A DNA stretch of 36,371 nucleotides, from the NCBI RefSeq assembly GCF_918698005.1, contig NZ_CAKKLJ010000014.1:1-36371 (forward strand), given 5' to 3'. Both the position numbers and the translations under genes were made by a program. Source of the stretch: Microbacterium sp. Bi121. GTDB taxonomy: Bacteria; Actinomycetota; Actinomycetes; Actinomycetales; Microbacteriaceae. The notes beneath the pieces are model-generated. The model was not told the DNA's origin. It made no database searches and saw only the letters and a list, made by a program, of their open reading frames with translations. Shown piece by piece: positions 19,676-28,067 of this stretch (position 1 is its first letter; each line of letters starts with the position of its first letter).

Positions 19676-21525
19676 CACTCAACTTCCGCAGAAGTGACGT
19701 TGAGGCGCTCGATGATCGTGGTTGCGTTGTTGCGCGGGCTGGCGAACATCCGGTCCATCCAGCCCTGTTTGTCCAGACGCTCCGGCGAGATTGAGTCGGC
19801 GCGAGTGTGTGAGACCTTCGGATGGAACGGCCGTTCGAGGTCTTCACGGTTGCCGACGAGCACTTCGTGCAGCTTCTCTCCATGACGGAGGCCGGTGAAC
19901 ACGATCTCGATGTTCTTGCCGCTCATCGCAATCATGCGCTTGGCCACCTCGAGGATCGAGACCGGCTCCCCCATATCGAGGATTAGGATCTCCCCAGGTC
20001 GACCGATTCCGCCGGCCTGGATCACGAGCTGGCACGCCTCAGGAATCGTCATGAAGTAGCGAGTGACGTCCGGGTGAGTGACCGTGAGCGGCCCTCCCGA
20101 CTCAATCAGAGACTGGAAGGTGGGAAGCATCGACCCCCGGCTGCCGATAACGTTGCCGAATCGAACGGACAGGTAGCGCATGCCGGTCTCGTCAGCTGCC
20201 CACGCCGTCAGCTTCTCAGCGACGCGCTTCGAATGACCGAGAACGCTCGTTGGATTCGCTGCCTTGTCCGTCGAGATGTTCACGAACGTATCGACGCCGA
20301 CGCTGCGCGCGGCTTGCAACACGTTGAGCGTGCCAAGCACGTTCGTCTTCCATGCCTCGTTCGGGTACTGCTCGAGCATGGGAAGGTGCTTCAGCGCGGC
20401 GGCGTGGAAGACGACCTCTGGCCGTCGATCGGCAAAGATCTCGCTGAGAGTCGCGTCTTCACGGATATCGGCGAGAACCACATCCTTGGAATCGAGCAAC
20501 CCGTGACCGGCGGTACCCAACTGCGCAAGCTGCAGGCCAGTCTCGTCACGGTCGAGCATGATCAACTCACTCGGGCCGTACTTGGCCAGCTGACGGCACA
20601 ACTCCGATCCGATCGAGCCGCCTGCACCGGTCACGAGCACCCGGCGCCCAGTGACGTAGCCCGCGATCAGCTCGACATTGGTGTCCACAGGATGCCGACC
20701 AATCAGGTCCTCGATGCTGATGTCACGAAGGTCCGCAGCAGACTTTTCACCGCTGAGCAAGCTTGACAATGTCGGTGTCACTGAGACAGTGAGACCGGCC
20801 TTCGCTGCCTCGTCGGTGAGGCGCCGAAGCAGCGTGCTGTCGGCCTGACCGATCGCGATGATCAGAGCGCTGGCTCCTGTCTTCTCAGCGGCCTCGGCGA
20901 TCTTCTTCGTGCGTCCGATCACCGGAACGCCGCGCAAGCGCAGGTTCTTCTTCGCCGGGTCATCGTCGAGGATGCCCACTGGACGGAACGGTGACGCCGG
21001 GTCTGTGATCAGGTTGTGCACCAGCGTGCTGCCGAGATAGCCGGCACCGACAATCAGCGCTGGCTTCGCCTGGTCCCCAGGCTTACGCGTCCGCTCGAGC
21101 ATCAGGCGCGCCAGGTAACGCACGCCGAACATCATCAACAGCACGAACGGGAACGCCAGAATCACTGTGCCGCGCGGCACGCCGAATATAGGGCCGAACG
21201 ACATCACCAGCGTTGAAAGGACGATTGCCTGCAGCAGCACTGCAAGCCCAAGCATCCGCACTTCTTCGAATGATCCGTACGTGTACCGACCCCGGTAGAA
21301 CGCGAAATAATAGCCGACGATCACCTGTAATCCGGCGGCGACGAGGGCGAGGACGAGCGTCGCCGTCCAACCTCGGAGCGTTGGGTCGTACTCGAATCGG
21401 AGCGCGAGAGCGGCGAAGATGCCGATCACCCAGGCCAGGCTGTCGACGACGGCAGCTGCGAAGCGCCTGCGCCGCTGCGCGACCGACACTATTGGAATTG
21501 ATCCCGTGCTTGCGCTCGGTTCCAC
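19675..21525 (-). CDS. Membrane-bound UDP-N-acetylglucosamine 4,6-dehydratase-like protein (WbpM/CapD/PglF family)
   Basis: A 616-residue inner-membrane protein. Four helices fill about residues 25-135, a first Rossmann domain starts at ALIVGAGYLG (156-165), and the catalytic SDR domain at VTGAGGSIGSELCRQL (298-313). The site NISTDKAANPTSVLGHSKR has Thr419-Asp420-Lys421 and Lys433. The usual Tyr/Met position of the Tyr-x3-Lys motif is Leu429, as in other actinobacterial relatives I recall. It should convert UDP-GlcNAc to the 4-keto-6-deoxy intermediate. GTG 21525 has the purine-rich GGGGGGAAA upstream. It is the first gene of the WbpM-WbpL-WbpV set. Confidence 0.9.
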   Translation of the reverse strand: MEPSASTGSIPIVSVAQRRRRFAAAVVDSLAWVIGIFAALALRFEYDPTLRGWTATLVLALVAAGLQVIVGYYFAFYRGRYTYGSFEEVRMLGLAVLLQAIVLSTLVMSFGPIFGVPRGTVILAFPFVLLMMFGVRYLARLMLERTRKPGDQAKPALIVGAGYLGSTLVHNLITDPASPFRPVGILDDDPAKKNLRLRGVPVIGRTKKIAEAAEKTGASALIIAIGQADSTLLRRLTDEAAKAGLTVSVTPTLSSLLSGEKSAADLRDISIEDLIGRHPVDTNVELIAGYVTGRRVLVTGAGGSIGSELCRQLAKYGPSELIMLDRDETGLQLAQLGTAGHGLLDSKDVVLADIREDATLSEIFADRRPEVVFHAAALKHLPMLEQYPNEAWKTNVLGTLNVLQAARSVGVDTFVNISTDKAANPTSVLGHSKRVAEKLTAWAADETGMRYLSVRFGNVIGSRGSMLPTFQSLIESGGPLTVTHPDVTRYFMTIPEACQLVIQAGGIGRPGEILILDMGEPVSILEVAKRMIAMSGKNIEIVFTGLRHGEKLHEVLVGNREDLERPFHPKVSHTRADSISPERLDKQGWMDRMFASPRNNATTIIERLNVTSAEVE

Positions 21526-21667
21526 CCGATTTCCCCCCAGCAGTAACAGATGCTTCTATGCGCCAGCATTGAAAGCCCGACACACAAATCAATGGTGGCA
21601 CACCGTCCGGTCGATTGTGGACAAGGTACAACAGCCAAGCGGGAGTCCTGTGTACCGCGCCGGTCAC

Positions 21668-21710
21668 TTCGACAGGCTCTGTCGCCGGGTCGGTGCGCTT
21701 CGACAGGCTC
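21668..21710. repeat. Two direct copies of TTCGACAGGCTC
   Basis: Copies at 21668-21679 and 21699-21710 lie 31 bases apart in the 205-base gap between the one-pass membrane protein gene and the WbpM-like gene. The same core appears inverted at 679-690 and, with one change, at 26752-26770. No other feature is supported in this gap. Confidence 0.6.
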
Positions 21711-21730
21711 CGCGAACGGGTGGGCGGGTG

Positions 21731-22807
21731 TTAGAGAAGCGGCTCATCATCCGCGGGCGGCGCGTCCTCAACCGGAGGCTGCTCGACAGGCGGCTCCGTG
21801 GCTCCAGGATCCACCGGCTCCTCGGTCGCTGGCGGAGTCCAATTGTTGTTCTGTTGGTTGTCTCGGGCAGCCTCTTCTTCGACCCGGGCGCGGTAATCAT
21901 CATCGTGCAGCGCGATCACGGCGTCGCGATACGCAGCGAGAGCATTCTGTCCGGCTGAGGTATTCAGCTGCGCGCTCCCGACCACCGCCGCAGCGGCCGC
22001 CACCGCGTCGCGGAACTCCTGCTCCGCGACAGGGTAGTTCTCGACCTCAGCTTGGGCGTGCGCGGCGAATGACGAAGCGAACGTCGCGAGTGCGGTCGTG
22101 AATGTCGTACCCAGTCCATCAACGCTCGCTCGCGCCGTGCGGACCTCTTCGGCGCCAGAATCCACCACCTCAGACGATTCCTGCACTCGGTCGATGGCGT
22201 CGCCGACGCTCTGAAGTGAATTCTTGTCGACATCTCCGCGCACATATGGTTTCGGCGCCGCCGGGAGGACGATCTCGCTGAGCGACTTCTCATACACATC
22301 GACCGCTGCGATCGCTGCGTTGAGCGAGTCGGAGTCGGCGGTGCCCGGCTGCTCGTCCGTCTCTTGAAGCGACACGAGCGTCTTCCGTAGCGCCGCGGCT
22401 TCCGTGATGCCCTTCTGGATCGTCTCGTCCAGGCGCTCGATGGACGCCATGACGCCCTGTTCTGCGCCAGCCAACGCTGCCTCATCGCTCGTGAGGATCT
22501 GCACTGCACCAGCCGTCGGGCTCGCACTCGCCATCTGCACACCGGTGAACGTGGCCGTTCCGACGGCGACCACGATCGCGATCGCAGCCGCACCGACGTT
22601 CAGCCAGTCGATGCGGCGGTAGCCGCGAGACTTGCGTGCCTTCGCGTTCTTGACGAACCGTGGCGATGTCAGCGTCGGCGAGCTGTTCACCGCTGCCGAG
22701 TTCACGAGCGCCTTCAGCCGAACGACGTCGCGTCCGTCGTGGACAACCGGCTCAGCTCGTCGTCGCGGACCGACGAGAGTATCCAGCTTCGATGTATCCG
22801 GCGTCAT
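21731..22807 (-). CDS. Uncharacterised one-pass membrane protein with helical exodomain and acidic proline-rich tail
   Basis: 358 residues of unrecognised family. A basic cytoplasmic N-terminus (about 70 residues, ending KARKSRGYRR) leads into one transmembrane helix (WLNVGAAAIAIVVAVGTATF). Then comes a long Ala/Glu/Asp-rich, mostly helical region, probably coiled coil, and a tail rich in Pro, Glu and Asp ending in DDEPLL. ATG 22807 is chosen over GTG 22834 because CGGAGAG stands just upstream. It lies between the WbpM-like gene and the tyrosine kinases, diverging from the latter. A scaffold or length-control role is a guess from context only. Confidence 0.65.
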   Translation of the reverse strand: MTPDTSKLDTLVGPRRRAEPVVHDGRDVVRLKALVNSAAVNSSPTLTSPRFVKNAKARKSRGYRRIDWLNVGAAAIAIVVAVGTATFTGVQMASASPTAGAVQILTSDEAALAGAEQGVMASIERLDETIQKGITEAAALRKTLVSLQETDEQPGTADSDSLNAAIAAVDVYEKSLSEIVLPAAPKPYVRGDVDKNSLQSVGDAIDRVQESSEVVDSGAEEVRTARASVDGLGTTFTTALATFASSFAAHAQAEVENYPVAEQEFRDAVAAAAAVVGSAQLNTSAGQNALAAYRDAVIALHDDDYRARVEEEAARDNQQNNNWTPPATEEPVDPGATEPPVEQPPVEDAPPADDEPLL

Positions 22808-22910
22808 TCTCAGCTCTCCGTGCGTGCGGGCCACGAGTCGCGCGGCGGGGTACTAGTGTCATTTAGGATACTCGGCCGTCGCCGACCAGCATTCGACCAT
22901 CGGGAGAGCG

Positions 22911-24281
22911 ATGACCATCCAGGATTACCTGCGCGTTCTGCGAAGGAATCTCGTCCTCGTTGTCTCGCTCTTCGTGATCGGCCTCTCGATCGGTGCGGTT
23001 ACAGCCATCACCACCCCGACTCGGTACTCCGCCTCGACCGAGCTCTTCATCTCTGCGCAGACCAGCAGCGCGACGCCAGCAGAGTTGAACCTGGCCCGCA
23101 CCTACGCTCAGCAGGCGGCAAGCAGTTACGTCGCGATCATCTCCAGCTCCCTCGTGCTGCAGCCGGTGATCGATGATCTGGCGCTCGACACCACCGCTGA
23201 CGCACTGGCATCACAGATCAGCGCCTCCGCAGCCACCTCCAGCACGGCGATCACGTTGACGGTCACGGATGCGAACCCCGGCCAGGCCGCCCGTATCGCC
23301 AACGCCGTCGGAGACAGCTTCACCACCGTCGTCGCGGAGCATCTCGAGCGACCGATCGACACCCGGCCAAGCATCGTGCGCATCGACACGCTCGAGGCCG
23401 CACAGGTGCCCGTCACGCCCGCAGCGCCGAACATTCCGCTGATCGTGACGCTCGGCGCACTGCTCGGGCTCGCCGCCGGGGTTGGCGCCGCCGCCCTGCG
23501 CGCTGTGCTGGACAACCGCATCCGCTCGATCGAGGACGTCGAGCGCGCCGTCACGATCCCGATCCTCGGTGGCATCGCACTCGACCCGCACGCGCGGGAG
23601 CATCCCCTGGCCATCGCGGCAGATCCGCGCGACCGGCGCAGCGAGGCGTTCCGGGCGCTTCGCACGAACGTGACATTCCTCGCGGTCGGCGGCGACCCGG
23701 CAGCATTCGTGATCACGAGCGCCGGGCCTGGTGAAGGCAAGTCCACGACCGCTGCCAACCTCGCTATCGCGTTCGCCGAGACAGGCTCGCGCGTCGCCCT
23801 CCTCGACGCCGACCTACGCCTGCCACGAGTGGCCGAATACTTCGCGATCGAGGGCGGAATCGGGCTCACTGAAGTGCTGATCGGCCGCGTCGCGGCGAGC
23901 GATGCCATGCAGCGCTGGGGCCGGGGTGCGCTCTTCGTGCTCCCGTCAGGCATGATTCCGCCCAACCCGGCCGAACTGCTCGGCTCGGCGGCGATGACAA
24001 ACCTGATCGCAGAACTGAAGCAGGCGTTCGACATCATCATCATCGACGCGCCTCCCGTGGGCCTGGTGACGGACGCTGCAGTGCTCTCCCGCCAGGCGGA
24101 CGGAGCGATCCTGGTCGCCGCCGCGGGCAAGACACACACGCCCCGCCTGACGGATGCCGTCAGCAGCATCGAGAGTGTCGGAGCGAAGGCGCTCGGCGTC
24201 GTCGTGACCATGCTGCCGACCAAGGGCGTCGACAAGACCGCATACGGCGTTTACGGCTCTTATGAGCCGGTGAGCGGCTGA
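22911..24281 (+). CDS. Polysaccharide co-polymerase / BY-type tyrosine autokinase, copy 1
   Basis: A 456-residue Wzz-kinase fusion that controls chain length and export of polysaccharide at the membrane. The Wzz part has two membrane helices (about 12-34 and 174-198). The kinase part has Walker A GPGEGKST (272-279), Walker A' ALLDADLR (296-303) and Walker B IIIDAPP (about 376-382). The C-terminal tail is short, with three tyrosines in AYGVYGSYEP as candidate autophosphorylation sites. ATG 22911 has GGGAGAG 2 bases upstream. It is paralogous to the next gene, and the phosphatase at the left edge may reverse its phosphorylation. Confidence 0.93.
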   Translation: MTIQDYLRVLRRNLVLVVSLFVIGLSIGAVTAITTPTRYSASTELFISAQTSSATPAELNLARTYAQQAASSYVAIISSSLVLQPVIDDLALDTTADALASQISASAATSSTAITLTVTDANPGQAARIANAVGDSFTTVVAEHLERPIDTRPSIVRIDTLEAAQVPVTPAAPNIPLIVTLGALLGLAAGVGAAALRAVLDNRIRSIEDVERAVTIPILGGIALDPHAREHPLAIAADPRDRRSEAFRALRTNVTFLAVGGDPAAFVITSAGPGEGKSTTAANLAIAFAETGSRVALLDADLRLPRVAEYFAIEGGIGLTEVLIGRVAASDAMQRWGRGALFVLPSGMIPPNPAELLGSAAMTNLIAELKQAFDIIIIDAPPVGLVTDAAVLSRQADGAILVAAAGKTHTPRLTDAVSSIESVGAKALGVVVTMLPTKGVDKTAYGVYGSYEPVSG

Positions 24282-24369
24282 AACCGGGCCGATCGCGGCA
24301 TCCGGGTAACCTGTAGACCGACACGGCGTCGCGCAGCGGCGTCAACGAACAACCGAGGGAATCGAACGC

Positions 24370-25821
24370 GTGGAGCTTCGCGACTACATACGCATCCTGC
24401 ACAAGAACTGGATCGTCATCCTTGTGCTGCTGATCGTCGGCCTCGCCGGGGGCGCGGCCTACGCCTCGATGCAGGCACCGAAGTACGTGGCATCCACGCA
24501 GCTGTACGTGTCCGTACGCACCGAGGGAGCCGCCACCGGCGATCTCGTGCAGGGCACCACCTTCGCGCGTCAGATCGTCACCAGCTACGTCGACGTCGTC
24601 GGCACCGCCCTCGTGCTCGAGCCCGTGGTGGAAGAGCTCGGACTCGACGTCTCGGCGCAGGCGCTCTCGTCGCGTGTCTCGGCCACGACGCCGCTGAACA
24701 CGGTTCTCATCGACATCACCGTCACCGACACGGACCCGAAGCAGGCGGCGAAGATCGCCGACGCGACCGCGGTGAGCTTCGCGAACGTGGTGCAGACTCA
24801 GCTCGAGCGTCCCGATGCCGAGGGCGGAGCCAGCCCCGTGCAGATCACTGTCACCGACCCGGCTGCCGAGCCGACGAAGCCGTCGAGCCCGAACGTGCCG
24901 CTGCTTATCATCCTCGGCGGGCTCCTCGGGCTCGCCGCCGGCATCGCCTTCGCCGTGCTGCGCAGCGTTCTCGACACCCGCATCCACACCCTCCACGATC
25001 TTGAAACGATCACCGACCGCCCGATGCTTGGCGGTGTGGCGTACGACCCCGAGGCGAAGAAGCGCCCGCTCATCGTGCACGCCGACCCGCGCAGCCCGCG
25101 CGCCGAGTCCTTCCGCACGCTGCGAACGAACCTGCAGTTCCTCGAGGTCGACTCCACGTCTCGAACCTTCGTCGTCTCGAGCGCTGGACCCGGTGAAGGA
25201 AAGTCGACCACGACGGCGAACCTCGCCATCGCCCTGGCGGAGACCGGCGCTCGCGTGGCCCTGATCGATGGCGATCTGCGTCTGCCGCGCGTCGCAGACT
25301 ATATGGGCATCGAGGGCGGCGTCGGACTCACCAACGTGCTCATCGGCCAGATCGACGTCGCCGACGCACTGCAGAAGTGGGGCAAGAACGAGCTCTTCGT
25401 GCTGCCGAGCGGACCGATTCCCCCGAACCCCAGCGAGCTGCTCGGTTCGTCGGCGATGGATCGGGTGCTCAAGCCGCTCGAGGAATACTTCGACTACATC
25501 CTCATCGATGCTCCCCCGCTGCTGCTCGTCACCGACGCTGCCGTCGTCGGCAAGAAGACCCGCGGCATCATCCTCGCCGCAGCGTCGGGCAAGACGAAGA
25601 AGCCCGAGCTCGCCGGCGCGATCCGCACGCTCGAGACCGCGGGCGTGAACCTGCTCGGCGTCGTCGTGACGATGCTGCCGACCAAGGGCCCGGACAGCTA
25701 CGGTTACGGGTCGTACACGTACGGCTCGACGCACACGCTGGAACAGGCACCCACTGAGCTGACGGCGGCGCAGGCTAAGCCGAAGCGGGCGCGGCGAGCG
25801 CGGACGAAGGTCGGGGCGTAG
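24370..25821 (+). CDS. Polysaccharide co-polymerase / BY-type tyrosine autokinase, copy 2
   Basis: A 483-residue Wzz-kinase fusion parallel to the preceding gene. It has two membrane helices (about 14-33 and 176-199), Walker A GPGEGKST, Walker A' ALIDGDLR and Walker B ILIDAPP. Its tail differs: a tyrosine-rich DSYGYGSYTYGS is followed by a basic end (KPKRARRARTK) that copy 1 lacks. The GTG 24370 start has GAGGGA 9 bases upstream. An 88-base gap after copy 1 holds a -10-like TAACCT at 24307-24312, so it may have its own promoter. Codon use is strongly G/C-biased, like the conserved parts of the window. Confidence 0.93.
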   Translation: MELRDYIRILHKNWIVILVLLIVGLAGGAAYASMQAPKYVASTQLYVSVRTEGAATGDLVQGTTFARQIVTSYVDVVGTALVLEPVVEELGLDVSAQALSSRVSATTPLNTVLIDITVTDTDPKQAAKIADATAVSFANVVQTQLERPDAEGGASPVQITVTDPAAEPTKPSSPNVPLLIILGGLLGLAAGIAFAVLRSVLDTRIHTLHDLETITDRPMLGGVAYDPEAKKRPLIVHADPRSPRAESFRTLRTNLQFLEVDSTSRTFVVSSAGPGEGKSTTTANLAIALAETGARVALIDGDLRLPRVADYMGIEGGVGLTNVLIGQIDVADALQKWGKNELFVLPSGPIPPNPSELLGSSAMDRVLKPLEEYFDYILIDAPPLLLVTDAAVVGKKTRGIILAAASGKTKKPELAGAIRTLETAGVNLLGVVVTMLPTKGPDSYGYGSYTYGSTHTLEQAPTELTAAQAKPKRARRARTKVGA

Positions 25822-25847
25822 GGGCTTCACGTAGCTTCCGTTCCGAA

Positions 25848-25863
25848 TACCGCGGCGGCGGTA
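25848..25863. repeat. Short perfect palindrome upstream of the NYN gene
   Basis: TACCGC and GCGGTA flank a GGCG loop. There is no T-run, so it is not a convincing terminator. It may be an operator or weak transcription barrier between the kinase gene and the NYN gene. Confidence 0.35.
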
Positions 25864-25923
25864 CGCGAACGCGACTCGTGATTTGGAGCTCACCTGTCTG
25901 AGCGTGCCGTTAGGGTGTCAGGC

Positions 25924-26658
25924 ATGCGAGTGGGCGTATACATCGACGGCTTCAACCTCTACTACGGTGCACGAGGCCTCTGCGGACGCGGAGTTGCCGG
26001 ATGGCGTTGGCTCGATCTTCGCGAACTGCCGGCGACGCTACTGACAGGACCCGGTGCCCACTGGGCGGACTCATCGATTTCTCGCGTCGTCTACTGCACA
26101 GCTCGCATCAAAGGCGCCGGAAACCAGTCGGGTCAGCACGATCAGGATGTCTATCTCCGAGCGCTCAAGGGACATAGCTCGGTGGATGTGATGGAGATGG
26201 GCACGTATGTCTCGCGTGTGGCCACAGCTCCTCTTGCGACGGCGGACAAGAAACAGCGACCTGTTCTTACCACTCCGAGTTGGCCGCTCATGGTGCGTGA
26301 TTCAAACGGAGATGACAGCCCGCAGGCAACCTTCATGGCCTCGGTCGCACGGCGTGAGGAGAAGGGGTCTGACGTGAACGTCGCATCCCATCTCTTGCTT
26401 GATGTCCTCGAGAAGCGCGTGGACGCGGCGATTGTGATCAGCAATGACAGCGACCTGGAGTTTCCGATTCGCCAAGCTCGGGAACGTGTCCCCGTCGGTA
26501 CGGTCAATCCAACGCGCAGTTATCTCGCGGGTGCGCTCGCTGGGAAGTCCACCGACGGGGTGGGAGACCACTGGTGGCATCAGCTGACGACCGCACAGAT
26601 TACCTCGTCACAGTTGCCCGTTATCGTGGGCAAGCTGTCCCGACCAACTGGCTGGTGA
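25924..26658 (+). CDS. NYN-domain (PIN-like nuclease) protein
   Basis: A 244-residue protein of the NYN branch of PIN-like ribonucleases. The N-terminal [12 protein letters not shown] carries the first catalytic Asp. [18 protein letters not shown] supplies the central Asp (K-G-x-D-V), and [11 protein letters not shown] the third acidic cluster. All expected acidic residues seem present, so RNase activity is likely. GTG 25915 also opens the frame, but ATG 25924 begins with the conserved [10 protein letters not shown]. It has no evident link to polysaccharide synthesis and is closed off by a strong terminator, so it looks like an inserted single-gene unit. RNA target unknown. Confidence 0.85.
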   Translation: MRVGVYIDGFNLYYGARGLCGRGVAGWRWLDLRELPATLLTGPGAHWADSSISRVVYCTARIKGAGNQSGQHDQDVYLRALKGHSSVDVMEMGTYVSRVATAPLATADKKQRPVLTTPSWPLMVRDSNGDDSPQATFMASVARREEKGSDVNVASHLLLDVLEKRVDAAIVISNDSDLEFPIRQARERVPVGTVNPTRSYLAGALAGKSTDGVGDHWWHQLTTAQITSSQLPVIVGKLSRPTGW

Positions 26659-26699
26659 TTCCGCCGGATCCGGGAGCGTGCTATGTTTGGTCAATACCA

Positions 26700-26729
26700 C
26701 TCGGTCCCTCTGGGGCCGAGTTTTTTCTT
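26700..26729 (+). terminator. Rho-independent terminator after the NYN gene
   Basis: A 9-bp stem (CTCGGTCCC with GGGGCCGAG, one T-G pair) with a 3-base TCT loop is followed at once by TTTTTTCTT. This is the clearest terminator in the window. An extended -10-like TGCTATGTT at 26679-26687 just before it could alternatively start a very short RNA. Confidence 0.85.
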
Positions 26730-26751
26730 GCTTGCCCTGGCTGGCGCCGCC

Positions 26752-26770
26752 CCTTCGACGGGCTCAGGGA
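26752..26770. repeat. Dispersed repeat CCTTCGACGGGCTCAGGGA
   Basis: This copy of the CCTTCGACAGGCTCAGG-type repeat overlaps the 3' end of the gtrA-like gene, and its TGA (minus strand) is the stop codon of that gene. Related copies lie at 679-690 and 21668-21710. Confidence 0.55.
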
Positions 26771-27222
26771 GCGTTGTCAGCCGGCGGCTTCGACGGGCGG
26801 AAGACGACCTTGTGGTAGAGCACGAAGCGGAAGAGCACCACGATCACGATGCTGATCAGGTTGACGACGTTCAGGGCGAACGCGCCGGTCGCGTGACCGA
26901 CGATGGCCTCCAGCGCCTCGACGCCGAGCCAGACGAGGCCGGCGCCCAGCAGCGTGCAGACGCCGTTCGTCGCAAGGAACAGCACGAGCTCTGAGATCCG
27001 TCCTCGGCGGTCGCGGTGGCGGAACGCCCACTCACGATTGCCGATGTAGGCGTTCACGAGAGCGACCAGCGAGGCGACGATCTTCGATACGACCGGATCC
27101 CAGTCGAACACGAAGACGAAGAGGTTGAACGCCGCGATCTCGATCACGGTGCTGATCGCACCGACGATGAGGAACCGGCTTCCCACACCCGCCAGGCGTC
27201 GCAAACGGGCAGGGATCTTCAC
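26764..27222 (-). CDS. GtrA-family membrane protein
   Basis: A 152-residue protein with four predicted helices and the GtrA hallmarks: RFLIVGAISTVIEIAAFNLF at the first helix, NAYIGNREWAF after the second, and FVLYHKVVFR at the C-terminus. GtrA-like proteins are thought to help flip polyprenyl-phosphate-linked sugars or to assist nearby GT2/GT-C enzymes. The divergent GT2 gene 60 bases away fits that pattern. The start is GTG 27222, perhaps leaderless. Confidence 0.88.
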   Translation of the reverse strand: MKIPARLRRLAGVGSRFLIVGAISTVIEIAAFNLFVFVFDWDPVVSKIVASLVALVNAYIGNREWAFRHRDRRGRISELVLFLATNGVCTLLGAGLVWLGVEALEAIVGHATGAFALNVVNLISIVIVVLFRFVLYHKVVFRPSKPPADNAP

Positions 27223-27227
27223 TCCAT

Positions 27228-27238
27228 TAGAGTACTAG
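27228..27238. promoter_or_regulatory. Compact divergent promoter region between gtrA-like and GT2 genes
   Basis: TAGAGTACTAG contains TANNNT-type -10 candidates on both strands (TAGAGT on plus, TACTCT on minus overlapping it). It sits within 10 bases of GTG 27222 and close to GTG 27239. No -35 boxes are clear. Confidence 0.3.
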
Positions 27239-27283
27239 GTGCATGCGCTGCGACCGGCGCACCCACCAGCGCCTGAGGATTCC

Positions 27284-28066
27284 GTGACCGTCACCCATCT
27301 CGCCATCGTCATGCCCGCCTACAACGAGGCCGAGGGCATCCGAGGATTCATCGACGAGATCCGCGACCACGTCGCACCGCTCGCCGAGCGCGTCTCGTTC
27401 TTCATCGCCGACGACCGATCCACAGACGAGACGACGCACGTCTTCGACGACACGTCCGACGTCGAGGTGCAGACCCAGCCAGCGAATCGTGGCCACGGGC
27501 CGACTGCGCTTGCCGCCTACCGCCTGGGGCTGGCATCAGACGCCGACCTCATCGTGCACGTCGACGGCGACGGACAATTCCTGGGTACGGACTTCGTCCG
27601 CGTGATCCGCGCCATCGAGTCGACGTCGGCCGACGTCGTGCACGGCGTACGCGGCGGACGCACCGACCCCTGGTACCGGCAGGCGCTCACGGCGTGCGTC
27701 GGACTGCTGATCGCCGCGGCATCCGGTCGTCGCATCCCCGACGTCAACACTCCCCTGCGCGCCTACCGACCGGCAGCGCTGCGGGCGCTCGTGGATGCCG
27801 TGCCGGCCGACGCCTCCGTGCCCCACGTGCACTTCTCGCTGGCCGAGGCTCGCGCGGACTTCATCGTGCGCTACGTGAGCGTCACCAGCATCCCCCGCCG
27901 CGGCGAGTCGCAGAGCGGCACGATGTGGGGACGCGCCGCCAGTCTGCGCCTGCCCCCGAAGCGCCTGCGCCAGTTCGCGATCGCCGCCCTCCGCGAGACG
28001 TGGACGCAGTCGCTGCGCCCCTCGGCGCCGCTGCGCTCCGTCCGACGCCCGGTTCCTGTCGATTGA
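27284..28066 (+). CDS. GT2-family glycosyltransferase (polyprenyl-phosphate sugar synthase type)
   Basis: A 260-residue GT-A enzyme with HLAIVMPAYNEAEGIR at the N-terminus, FFIADDRSTDET as the donor site, and VHVDGDGQF with the metal-binding DxD. The overall pattern is that of DPM1/GtrB-like synthases that make polyprenyl-phosphate sugars. With a GtrA-like protein on one side and a GT-C-like protein on the other, a three-component GtrA/GtrB/Gtr system that adds a sugar outside the membrane is a reasonable inference. I chose GTG 27284 because TGAGGA lies 6 bases upstream. GTG 27239 would add 15 non-conserved residues. Confidence 0.85.
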   Translation: MTVTHLAIVMPAYNEAEGIRGFIDEIRDHVAPLAERVSFFIADDRSTDETTHVFDDTSDVEVQTQPANRGHGPTALAAYRLGLASDADLIVHVDGDGQFLGTDFVRVIRAIESTSADVVHGVRGGRTDPWYRQALTACVGLLIAAASGRRIPDVNTPLRAYRPAALRALVDAVPADASVPHVHFSLAEARADFIVRYVSVTSIPRRGESQSGTMWGRAASLRLPPKRLRQFAIAALRETWTQSLRPSAPLRSVRRPVPVD

Positions 28067-28067
28067 C

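Noticed and set aside
24160..25893. A 577-codon minus-strand frame over the second tyrosine kinase
   Set aside because: It is the antisense shadow of a kinase gene with full Walker motifs. The translation is Arg/Ala/Gly-rich low complexity.
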